From positions 22,261 through 86,260 of the forward strand of contig JAVSML010001014.1 of NCBI GenBank assembly GCA_038503035.1: a DNA stretch of 64,000 nt. Direction: 5' to 3'. Under the pieces are notes generated by a model. The model made no database searches. It was not told the origin of the DNA and saw only the letters and a program-made list of their open reading frames with translations. Within the stretch, counting starts at the first letter, position 1. Each line of letters begins with the position of its first letter. This document shows, piece after piece, positions 1 through 12,000 of the stretch. The position numbers were made by a program, and so were the translations under genes. This stretch comes from Crocodylus rhombifer. Its lineage: Eukaryota > Chordata > Crocodylia > Crocodylidae.

Positions 1-46
1 CCCTTCCGACCCTAGCATCTATGAATCTATGAATCTATGAATCTAG
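1..46 (+). repeat. CR1 LINE 3' tail fragment
   Basis: The first 46 bases read as the 3' end of a plus-strand CR1 element: a CCTTCCGACCCTAG motif followed by repeated ATGAATCT octamers. CR1 elements end in short octamer repeats instead of poly(A). The rest of the element lies to the left of the window. Confidence 0.7.
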
Positions 47-145
47 ATGAGAAGAGGCAAGAGTGGCTGCAAAATCAGAAGCACCCCACTCTGGCTGGGA
101 GATTTGCCAGGGTTACTAGACTTGGTCCATCTCTAGATATTTCAT

Positions 146-2920
146 AGATTCATAGTTTCTAGGGTCGGAAGGGACCTGAGCAGATCATCTAGTCCGACCC
201 CCTGCCATGGCAGGAAAGAGTACTGGGGTCAAACGACCCCAGCAAGGTGTTCATCTAACCTCCTCTTAGAAACCCCCAGGGTAGAAGCCTGCACCACTTC
301 TCTTGGAAGTTGGTTCCAGACCCTAGCCGCCCTGACCGTGAAGTAGCACCTCCTGATATCTAACCTAAACCTACCCTCTGCCAGCTTGTGACCGTTATTC
401 CTGGTCACTCCTGGCGGTGCTCGGGGGAACAGTGATTCCCCCAATGCCTGCTGATCCCCCCGACTAGTTTATAACAGGCCACTAGATCCCCCTCAGCCTT
501 CTCTTTTGGAAGCTGAACAGGTTCAGGTGCCGTAGCCTTTCCTCGTAGGGCCTGCCCTGCTGTCCCCTGATCATGCGAGTGGCCTCCTCTGGACCCTCTC
601 CATGCTGTCGACATCCCTCTTGAAGTGCGGTGCCCAGAGTTGGATGCAGTACTCCAGCTGCGGCCTGACCAGTGCCGCATAGAGGGGGAGGATCACCTCC
701 TTGGACCTGCTCGAGATGCATCTGTGGATGCACGACAAGGTATGGTTGGCCTTCCTGACTGCCTCTCCACACTGCCAGCCCATGTTCATCTTGGCATCAG
801 TGATGAACCCCACTGCCCACGTCCTTCCAGGTTGAGAAGGACCCATCCACTACCACCCTCTGGGTGCGGCCCTCCAGCCAGTTGGCGACCCATTTGACTG
901 TGTGGGTGTCTACACCACAGCCCCCCAGTTTCTTAATGAGAACGGGGTGAGACAGTGTTGAAAGCCTTCCAGAAGTCCAGGAAGACTATATCCACTGCTA
1001 CCCCTGCTTCTAATGATCTGGTGATCTGATCGTAAAAGGCCACCAGGTTGGTCTGACAGGACCTGCCACTGATGAACCCATGTTGATTGCCCCTAAGCAT
1101 GCAGTCCCCTGCTGGCCCCTCCTGGATGTGTGCCAGCATAATTTTCTCGAACAGCTTGCCTTGGATCGAGGTGAGACTAACCGGCCTATAGTTTCCCGGG
1201 TCCTCCCTCCTGCCTTTTTTGAAGATGGGGACCATGTTGGCCCTCTTCCAGTCCTCCGGTACCTCTACGAGCACTCGTGGTGCACTGGTAAGTTGTGCCA
1301 GGGGACTTGCAATGACCTCGGCCAGTTCCTTTAGAACTCTAGGGTGGAGATCATCCGGGCCGGCTGACTTGAATACGTCCAACGCCTCCAGAAGCTCCCT
1401 AACTAAATCCTCGCTAACCCGTGGCCCAGGTGTGCCTCCCCCGGGGCCCAAGCGGGGCCCAGCAGGGAGGTGGCTGTTCTGGTCCCTACTTAGGAAGACG
1501 GAGGCAAAGAAATTGTTAAACATGTTAGCTTTGCCGTCTGGTGTGACGACCAAGTTTCCCATGGTGTCCTGCAAGGGCCCCACATTACCCGGGACCTTTT
1601 TTTTATCCCGTATGTATTTAAAAAAGGACTTCTTATTGTCCTTAATCTGGGAAGCTAGCCCCAGTTCCATCTCTGCCTTGGCCTTCCTAACTACCCCCCT
1701 ACAACCCGAAGCAACTACAGAATAGTCCTCCCTGGTGATGACCCCTTCTTTCCATTGGGTGTAAGCCTCCTTTTTAGCAAGGAGACATTCCCGGATGCTT
1801 TTGGTGAGCCACGGAGGCTTGTGTGCTCTCCTGCTCCCTTTGACCCTCGTTGGATTACCTTCCTTTGGGCTTGGAGGAGCGTCTCCTTAAGGAGCGATCA
1901 CTCTCCTTGGACGCCTGGCTCCCCTCCCCTCCGGGACCTCAGCGCTTCTCCAACTATCCTCCTTAGCTCGTTGAAGTCTGCCCTCCTAAAATCTAGGGCC
2001 GCTGCCTTACTGCATGCCTTTGCCACCTTGCGCTGGATGGTGAATTCCAGCGGGCGATGATCGCTGTCGCCCAGGTGGTCGAGCCCCCGCAGCCCCCTCA
2101 CCAGGTCATCACCCGTGGCCAGCACTAGGTCCCCCCTAGTGCGGCTGTGCACCTCCTGGGTTAGGTTTGGCACTCTGGCCAAGAATCTGCGTGAGCGGTC
2201 AGACCTGGCTGACTGTTCTTCCCAGCAGATGTCTGGGAAATTCAGGTCCCCCATGACTACCACATCCTTAGCCTTCACCACCTCTGTGAGCTGACCCAAG
2301 AATTCCTGGTCAAGTTCTCCCCGGTGGGACTGCCTTGTACTCTAACCCAAAGCACTTCAGAGCGCCCCTCCCCTGACTCCTTGCTAATTGACGAGGATGT
2401 GTATTCCTCCTTAATATAGAGCGCCATGCCCCCACCTCTCTTTCCTATCCTGTCCCTCCTGTACAGACTATAGCCCTTGACATTGACCGCCCAATCATGC
2501 GTTTCGTCCCACCACGTTTCCGTAATCCCCACTATGTCCGGGCTGGTGTCAGCCAGCAGGAGGGTGAGTTCCTCCTGCTTGTTGCCCATACTACGAGCGT
2601 TTGTGTAGAGCCATTTGAGGCCTCCTGTGGGTGTGTGTACTGACCCCCTACCCTGGCCCCTCTCTCTTACCTGTTACCCTGGCCCCTCTCTCTTACCTGT
2701 TTATTCGCTTCGCTCGTTGGGCTGGGCTGGGCTGGGCTGGGCTGTAGTTGTGGGTGCTGTTTGGTCTGGCAGTCTGATGTTTCCTCTGCCCTCATATTCC
2801 CCTTCCCCCGACGAGCCTAGTTTAAAGCCCGCTGGAGGAGGTCCGCCAACATAGAAGAGAACACGTGCTTACCTTTAGGGGAAAGGTAGAGCCCGTCCCA
2901 TCCCAGCATGTCTCTCGTCA
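146..2920 (-). mobile_element. CR1 LINE, ORF2 remnant (endonuclease and reverse transcriptase), decayed
   Basis: The minus strand encodes pieces of a CR1 ORF2 polyprotein in several frames. From its 5' side: an N-terminal stretch near 2915-2590, an endonuclease-like part at 2589-1898 (with ITETWWDE and GDLNFPDICW), the first half of the reverse transcriptase at 1670-933 (with NYRPVSL and the palm motif FLDFWKAFN), and C-terminal pieces at 846-229 (with RPQLEYC, QLWAPHFK, ATRMIRGQ). The 3' end carries ATGAATCT-type octamers near 146-165. Frameshifts separate the pieces, and the segment that should hold the F/YADD catalytic motif is missing around 825-850, so the copy is dead. It lies upstream of the first visible exon of the Ig receptor, probably in an intron. 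No target duplication was seen, as usual for CR1. Confidence 0.93.
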
Positions 2921-3054
2921 TGATATGCCCTTTGCTCTTGTCATGATGGCCCTTTGCTCTCAAAGGCCACCAGGTTCTCTCTGTGCCCAGTCAATTGAAA
3001 GCTGCAGCGCTATCATTTAGGCATCCAGGGGACAAAGAACACTTTCTTTTGCAG

Positions 3055-6000
3055 AAGAAGCACTTTCAAAACTATCAATGGATATTTCCCCTTTCACTAC
3101 AATTGAAGAAGGAACACGGCTGAACATCACTTGCACCTACAGATCAAGGTGTACCACTGGGAAAGCAAGAATGGGCATTCACAAGGATGGAGAAAAAAAG
3201 GACCTCACAATTTCATATGATTCTGCAAAATGTTATGGCAGCTACATCAAAGAATCAGCGACTGTCTCAGATTCAGGAGCATATGAATGCCAATGGTCAA
3301 GCAACAATTACACAGAAGAAACAGAACCCAGTCAGATCACTGTAAGAGGTAAGAAAGAAATCCACTTCAAGGGAAAGAAATAATATCGAAACTGCAGACT
3401 AGAAACTCCTGAAATGTAAGCCCAACTCTTGCGGTCTCATTATAGCCTTGGGGGAGATCACTGCAGCTCATTGCCTCTGCTTCATCACTAACACTTATCT
3501 ATCTTGCAGAGAGGTTGTGAAGATTATTTAATGGGTGTCATGGGCTTTGACAATAGTTTACGTATACTGGTATTTTTACTCTATCTGAGCTTCTGTACTG
3601 AGGAAAGAAAGCAGTTTTTTGTAGGCAAGAAAAGTTTGTACTTGCAGATTCCAGTTCACCCCTGCTGGATAATTCAAATGAACACCAGTATCAGAGAATC
3701 AGAGAAAATTAGGACTGGAAGGGGCCTCAGGAGGTCATATATAGTCCAAGCTCCTGCTTAAAGCAGGACCAGTCCCAGCTAGATCATCCCAGCCAAAGTT
3801 TGTCTAGCTAGGTTTTGTCCACCACCTCTCTCGGTAACCATTCCAGTGTTTTACTACCCTCCTAGTGAGATAATACTTCCCAATATCTAACCTCAGCTTC
3901 CCTTGCTGCCACTTGAGACCACTGTTTCTTGCTCTGTCATCACTGAGAACAGTTCAGCTGCATCCTCTTTTGAACCCCCCTTCATGTAGTTGAAGGCTGC
4001 TACTAAGTCCGCTTTCAGTAGGAACAGGGTAATGCCTTTTCATAACCAGAGCGACACCCATGCTAGGACCATAATGCATTTCACAGATGTTAACTAAGAA
4101 CTTTATCTTAGAAACCCACTGCATATAACACTCCACAGGAAATGTGTCCTCTAGGGTATTTCACCCCAGTGAAAATAAGAGCTGCAATAACCACACCCAG
4201 CCTCAGAAGATTCATCAAGAAGAGTCTTCTTGGAATTTGTGCTGCACGCACTCAGAACAAATATATGATTAGCGTGTAAGATAGTTCTAACAGATTGTTT
4301 TTGTTCCATATTTCTGATCATCTGATGCCATCTACTCCTGAAAAGGTCATTATAAAAAAATCTTTGTGCCCAGAGACATGCTTACAATGAATATAGATGA
4401 CTTTGATTATTTTGGATCAAAAATATTCTGAAGGTAGATAACAATTCATTTATTTAATTCCTGTTTTAAACTTCATGATGTTTTTATTCAAGAGGCTGTT
4501 TTGGTCCATCTAAAGCTCCTGGGCTGGTGATCATGTTTTGTAACATAGCAGCTCCAAATCACAGAAGCACATATTGGTGCTGGGAACTCGTGCCCTTGTC
4601 CCCTTTCCCTGCTTTTATGACATATATTTCTCTTGTTCAGCAAAATCAATTCAGATAAGGTTCAACTCTGAAGCCACAATGACCTTCTCAGGCTAGGGAG
4701 GGACATGACTTCACTGAGGGACAAGTGAACTATTTAGTTTCCTGCTCAGATTTCTAGCCCAGGTGGGATAGCACACTCAGGCTCACAAAGGGTCTGAGAA
4801 TGAGTTGAGTCTTAAGGAGAAACAAGATCTCTTCAACTTTACTGTAGCTCTGGCTGATGAACAGTGGTGGTTTTCTCTTCACCCTTGTTTAACGAGGACA
4901 GCATGCCCATGATTACACTAACTGTCCTCAGAAACAACAGATAGAGCCCAGTTACGGTTTTACTCATAAAAGTTTTCTTTCTTCAGAGCTGCTATCTAAT
5001 CCTGAGGTCAAGCTACTCAAGGGAAGCTCGGAGGTAATGATAGGCCAGAATGTGACGATAACTTGCTTATCAGGCTCTGGCTCTCTTCCAGTTAGCTATA
5101 CTCTTTTTAGAGACAATCAGAAACTATTCACTGAAACCAAGAGTGAGCGGAAGCCAGCTACGTTTATCTTAACTATCAAGTCGGCAAGTGACATAGGCAA
5201 ATATACGTGCAAAGCCACAAATGAAATCCGCAAGGAAGCAAAATACAGCAAGAGTTTCATCTTTACATTAATAGGTAGGTGTTATGGTTTCTGTTACGTT
5301 TTGCAACATCAGGAAATCCCAGTTGATAATAGTCAACCCCACAAAGTCTTTAACCCTTCACCATCTATCTCAAGAGCTATGATGAATGCATTAAGTATAG
5401 ACATATGCTTTTGGAATTTTACTTGTAAACACCAAGAGCAAGAGAAGGCTCTAAGAGCAGAGAAGCTACAATCAGACCTCCAGCACACATTCACTTAATG
5501 ATGCAATGCAGTCTGATCTCTGATTCCAACAACTGTGCCTCCTGCTATGCCACATTCACATGGCAAGAGGTGTGATTTTGGGATCAGAGATCAGATCTGA
5601 ATTATGCCATTACCACTTGCCAGTACATGGGGAGCATGTGATGATAATCCTGGGCTGCTCCTGTACTAGCAAGTTCAAAACCAGGTGCTGCAGCCCTGTA
5701 CATGGGGCCAAAAATCAGCTGATTCTCATCCCCAACCTCGAACAAGCCTGGGTCTGGTTTACCCAACACGTCAAGAACAGCCCTGAATTTGAGATCTGAG
5801 GCCAACAAGTAGCTTATTGTGAAAACCTCATGCCCAGCAGTTCTGGTCGGGCTGCCAGGCATGGGAGATCCGAGGCTCCTGACAAGGGGAGCCTACGCAG
5901 CACTCTTCTCATTTATGCTGTGATCAACATGTTAATCACAGCATAAATGTAATAAGGACAGGGGGCTTCAGAAATGTGTAAAAAATTGTTCCCTGATTAT

Positions 6001-9000
6001 CTGCCTGTCTCATATAAGAGAAGTACCTCAACCTGGCCTTGCTGTGATAAAGACTGCATACACACAAGGTGGCTTGGGAGTACAATGAAGGACCATGTTA
6101 GGACTACAGATAACCCTACTCCTCTTGATATCCCACATTGATCTTTGAACAAAGGTTTAAAAAAAGAATTAAAACTATTTTAAAGGAAAAAGACTAAGTA
6201 GTCGATAAGCCATTCAAGCTGCAGCCATAACCTTGGGAGATGTGCTACAGAAGTTTTGTAACAGTATGTTTTTGTCTGGAGCAGCAAGTCTCAACCAGGG
6301 TGCCATGGGGTGCCACCATTACGTGTGCAAATGTGATTCACAAGACAAATACAGAGGTTTCAAATAGGAATCCATAGTATTACATAGATTTCATAGACAT
6401 TAGGGCTGGAAGGGACCTCGGGAGATCATCGAGTCCAGCCCCCCGCCCCAGGGGCAGGAAGTCAGCTGGGGTCATAGGGTCCCAGCAAGATAAGCATCCA
6501 ATTTACTCTCGAAGGTGTTCAATGTAGGCGCTTGAACCACCTCCGCTGGCAGACTGTTCCAGACCTTGGGGGCTCAGACAGTAAAGAAATTCTTCTTTAT
6601 GTCCAGCCTGAAACGGTCTTGCAGGAGTTTGTGACCGTTCGACCTCGTCATCCCTTGGGGCGCTCTGGTGAACAGACGTTCCCCCAGATCCTGGTGGTCA
6701 CCCCGATAAACTTGTAGGTGGCCATCAGATCACCCCTGAGCCTACGCTTTTCCAGGCTAAAGAGTCCCATGGCTCTCAGCCTGTCATCGTAAGATCCGTT
6801 TTCCTGACCTCTGATCATGCGCGTGGCTCTCCTCTGGACTCTCTCAAGCTTCTCCACATCCTTTTTGAATTGTGGAGCCCAAAACTGGACGCAGTACTCC
6901 AGCTGCGGCCTCACCAAGGCCGAGTACAAGGGGAGAATGACGTCCCGGGATTTGCTCAAGAAGCATCTATGGATGCACGCCAGCATTTTGGTCGCTTTAC
7001 TAGCCGCAGCATCGCATTGCAGGCTCATGTTCATCTTGTGGTCAATGATGACCCCCAATGATCTCTTTCTTCTGTAGTGCTAACCAACGTAGCACTGCCA
7101 AGCCTATAAGGATGCTGCAGGTTTTTCCTCCCAAGGTGGAGAACCTCGCATTTTTCGGTGTTAAACACCATCAGGTTCTCGTCTGCCCATTTGCTGAGCT
7201 TGTCCAGGTCAGCCTGGATCACCCGCCTATCTTCTGGCGTGGATGCTTTGCCCCAAAGTTTGGTGTCATCGGCGAACTTGGCCAGTCCACTCCTCCCTCC
7301 AATGTCCACATCGTTAATGAAGATGTTGAACAGGATGGGTCCCAGGACAGAGCCTTGAGGGACCCCACTGGTCACAGGGCACCACGATGAGTGACTGCCA
7401 TCGATTACAACCCTCTGGGTCCGACCACAGAGCCAGTTTCCCAGCCAGCGGATCGTGGTGGAGCCAAGGCCACAACTGGCCAGTTTGGCCAAGAGGTGAT
7501 CGTGGGATACCAGATCAAAGGCTTTTTTGAAGTCAAGATATATGACATCAATCTCTTCTCCCTTGTCCAGGTGATAGGTCACCTGGTCATAGAAGGAAAT
7601 GAGATTGGTCAAAAATTAAAGACATTATAACCTGTTGTGGTCTTCTGAGTTCTTTGCAATAGAACAATCACTCAGATTTTTTCATTATCACAAAAGAAAT
7701 AATGCTAAGAGCTGGCAGGTGCCTTGAGTCTAGAAATGCTGAGAACCACTGACCTAAACTGTCACAGTGTAAATGGGTGTCATTCTATTGGGATCAGCAG
7801 AACTTGCTTCTAGGCATGAAGGTCACATCTGAGATGGTATTTAATTTTGCTTTCTTATGATTCTTTTTCACAGAAGCTGTGTCCCAACCAGTGCTGAGCT
7901 CACCCACTTCCCGAGTTAAAACAGGCCAGAACGTGACCCTCTTTTGTCTCTCAGAGAATGGCTCTCATCCTATCACATACAGATTTTTTAGAGGAAATAA
8001 GAGTATATCACCCCCTATATGTGTAGAGGGAAAGGCAGCTGCTAATATTTCTTTAACTATCAAGTCTTCCAATTTTTTGGGTGACTATAAGTGCAAAGCT
8101 GAAAACAAAATTCCCAATTCAAAGAAATACAGCAACAGTCTCAGGTTTACCCTGTCAGGTAAGTGTTTGATAATCTTTACTAGCACTACAGTGTTAAAAG
8201 TGGGGGTACCACATCCAGCAAAGCAGAGATCTTTTGGTTGTATTTTTTTTTCCACAAGAACTTTACTCTGGAGCAATAATTGCAAGAGACAGTAGTTATT
8301 TCAAAAGATAAGAGCCCAGCTTAGGTTGTAAACTAGTATTTAGGAAGAGAGCATGAAGAGCCTCCACAAAGGAGTCGCCTCTGTAAATAGCCCTGGCTTT
8401 GCTCTAAATCAATCCCAGAGAGATTTAATAGATCTAAATTTCAAATCAGTTCCCTACTTCCTGCTACATGGAGGTTCTGTCCCTTTATTCCTCTAGATAG
8501 CTGTGGGATTTCAGTCACAAATCCTTTCCTTCCTACGCAGATCCCATGCCATGCTACTGTTTTATTTACTATTGGCATGTCAGACTAAGAAAAGAAATGC
8601 TAGGGCTTGATTATTTTAAAACTTAAAGAAAAAAAAACTATGAACAGGAAACAAAATGAAATTTGGTGCATGTTTCTATAAGCCTCCTTTTTCGTCTTTT
8701 TACAGAGAAGGCAGGCATCTCCTATCTACTCTGCATTTCTCTTGTGGTCTTCCTCCTGCTGGTTGTAATGGTGATTGCTGTGGCAATTCCATTTCTCTTC
8801 CTTCCTTGGTATAAAGCAAGTAAGTTACTTTTGATTCTCTCTCTCACTCCTTTGGTGGGTTTTGAACATTTTCTGGAAGGAAAGTAAGACCTTTGCTTAC
8901 AAAATGCCTACCCAAATGAAAAGTTAACTTGGGGTATTGCTTGGGGAGTTTGAGACATCCTTCTCTTTTCAACTGACTCCAAGTGTTTTTTAAAGGCAGA

Positions 9001-12000
9001 CATCCAAGCAAAATGATTGTTGGCAATGTTTTAGGCCCCAATCCCATCACAAGTTATACAAGTCCATAGCTTTGTTTACATAATTGATTCCATTGAATAG
9101 GACTTCTTTCATTACGTAAGTGTTTGCACAATCAGGATCTTAAGGTAGGAAGGTAAGTGGAAAACTCTCTTTATAAAACCACATGTAGCACCTGTTGGAT
9201 CTGAGAACAACTCATTTTTTATCTAGTATCTCTATCTAAACTTAAAATACAGATTTGGGAACAACTCATTTCCTCTCCCAGTACCTACATACAAAGTAGA
9301 GACATTGTCAGATTTGAGTAGCACTCCTTTTAAGTCATGCTCATTGGCAAAAACTGCTTTATTTAAAATCATCATTTAAAAGTCACAGGACATACTTTTT
9401 TTTTTTTTTTTTTTGAGAAGTTGATATTTTTATCACTTTTTTCCCCTTTATCTTGCAGGAAAATTGAAGTCACCTAAATCAGCCACTGGTTTTGTTTCAG
9501 ACCAGACAGAGTCAGAAACCTGTGTGATATACACTGAGATTGGTAATGTTTACACTGCTCTTTCTTTCGTGACATTTGCATACAGAAGTTTGACAACAGA
9601 ATAAGATGAACTAGTTCTAACTAATAGAGATAATTCCTTTGAGTGTCAGATGAAAGAGATGCAAATTAAGTCAATGCAACTTCTTTTGGACTTAGCTAGA
9701 AGTCCCGGTGCTAAACATCTCTGAGACTAGGCTCTAAATTAGTACCTCATACCAGCCACCTAACAAAGCAGCAGCCTGATAATACCAATCACTACAAAGG
9801 AGTTGAAAACCTTAGAAACTTGTCTGGAGAAGGGGTTAGAAGAGAAACTTGTATCTGTGGAGTAGACAAAAATAACCACTAAAACATAAAACGAAAATGA
9901 AATAGCATTTGATAAAAAAAAAAAAAAGAGAGCACCTGGATCTGCACAGCATTCATTTATAAGCTCTGAAGATAGGACTTGTATGTTGATAGCAGACTTG
10001 CAAAATGAGCACACAGGTTCCATATTTTGCTTTGTACTGTTCAAAAAGTAGTTTAATTCTTCTCTCTCAATGTTATTCAACTTTGACATGGTCCAGAGCC
10101 ACTTTGCTCAAACAGCTAAAAAATAATCCCAGGACAGCACTAAACATAATGTCTCCTTGATTGCATTAAGATACTGTGTTTCTTATACCCCAGGTTGAGT
10201 CGCACTCTGTCCCCCTTCCCAAAATTAAATCCAGCTACTTATAATTCCTTGCAACTTGTCTTTTAACTCCTTTTCAATTGATTTTCTCCAGCAAATAATG
10301 AATCTGATCAACAGCAGTATGCCAACATTTCAATTATTAGAAAAGAGAAAGGAGATAGAGGTAAGTCTTGTAAGGGTGTGCAGAATGGAGCACTTCATGT
10401 ATGATTAACATTCTGGAAATGCAGTTACCAATTTAAGTCTGATACGTTGTCATGCTAAGCAAGGTCAAAAACTCTTTGGTATTTTGCCATGAAAGGTGCA
10501 TTGATACACTAGTCAAATATTTACTTGTAGCCAGGCTATTTTCAAGGCTTGATAACTTTAAATTTTACTCTAAAACAGGGGGAGGCAAAATATGCCCTGT
10601 GGCAGGTTATTCTATCCGGCCAGCAAGGCCTCTCCAAAAAACAAATATTTCTGGCCCATGGCTGCCCCTCTGACAGCCAGCAGGAGGTGCACTTTTGGAG
10701 GCCCTCCCAGTCTGCTGGAGTGCAGCCATGTGCATCCACCTCCATGGGACTCCCAGCACTTTTGGAGGCTGCACTCCAGCAGACTGGGAGGGCCATGTGC
10801 ATCCACCTCCATGGGGCTCCCAGCACTTCATCTGGGAACCCCATGTGGAGGCATGGGCACAAGGGCCTGCAACCAGACAGCTGGTAAGTGGGGAGGGGAG
10901 CTGCCGCATCCTAGGCTGGGAGCCCCACATAGAGGCACAGAGCCAGTCCAGCCTGGCCCAGCAGCACGTGCTCTTGGCTGCAGTGCTGGGAGCCCCATGT
11001 GCTGGGATAGAACCAGCCTGGCTGACCCGATGGTATGTGGCTCCCGGAAGGAGACCTGGGAGCCGCACGTGGTGGCACACAGCCTGCCTGGCCTGATGGC
11101 ACGAGAACTTGGAGCTGTGGGAGTTGCACACCATTGGGCTTGGTGAGCTCCATGCTACCATGTGCGGCTCCCAGCACTATTTCTAGGAACCATGTGCCAT
11201 CAGGCCGGCTGGATTGGCTCTGTACCAGCATGTGGGGCTCCTAGCACTACAGCCAGGAGTGTGCACTGCTGGGCAGGGCCTGGCTGACTCTGTACCTCCA
11301 CATGCAGCTCCCCATTGGACAACTGGAAGGCCCACAAGGAGGCATGGAGCCAGCCCAGCCAGATGGCATGCAGCACCTGCTCACAGTGCTGGGCATCCCA
11401 CATGCTGGCAGCCAATCTGGTCTTGCTCAAAGCTGCATGCCAGCAGGCTGGCCCAGGCCAGCTCCTTGCTGCCATGGGCAGATCCCGGGGCTCAGCCAAA
11501 CTGGCGCACAACTGTGGGGACTCTGCCTGCCATGAGCACCTGCTGCCTACTGCTGCTGATGCCACTGTTACCAGCAGGGGCTGCGCACCATGGAGGCACA
11601 CACCAACCCACAAACCCTGGACCCAGCCCCCTCAAACCTCACACCCACCCACACCCTTCCACAAACCTTCCCACTTCCCCCAGCCACACCCAATATACAA
11701 TATATACTATGCAAATGGATGTCAAATAAGGACAAACATTTTTTTGAAATACAATTAAAATGTGCTATAGTAAGATATTTGATTTTTAGTACAGGATTTG
11801 GGGGGGGGGGGGGGGTTCCAGTTCCAAAATGGCAGCCCCCCTCCTCCCCACCAAAGGAGCACTTCTGGGGAAAGGAAGGGGATTTGTGACAACAGTCATG
11901 GGTTAGGTGTGGGACTTCTGGTCCCAGATGGTGATCAGCAGAAGGGGCCAGGGAGGAGAGCTCCCCTTGAGGCCCTCAAAATTGTTAAGTGGCCCTCCAG

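Noticed and set aside
2725..2745. GGGCT pentamer repeat
   Set aside because: Only about four copies within the CR1 region; ordinary microsatellite variation.
10592..11758. Several long open frames on both strands
   Set aside because: They lie inside the GC-rich interior of a hAT-type element, overlap in many frames and have low-complexity composition with no family signature.
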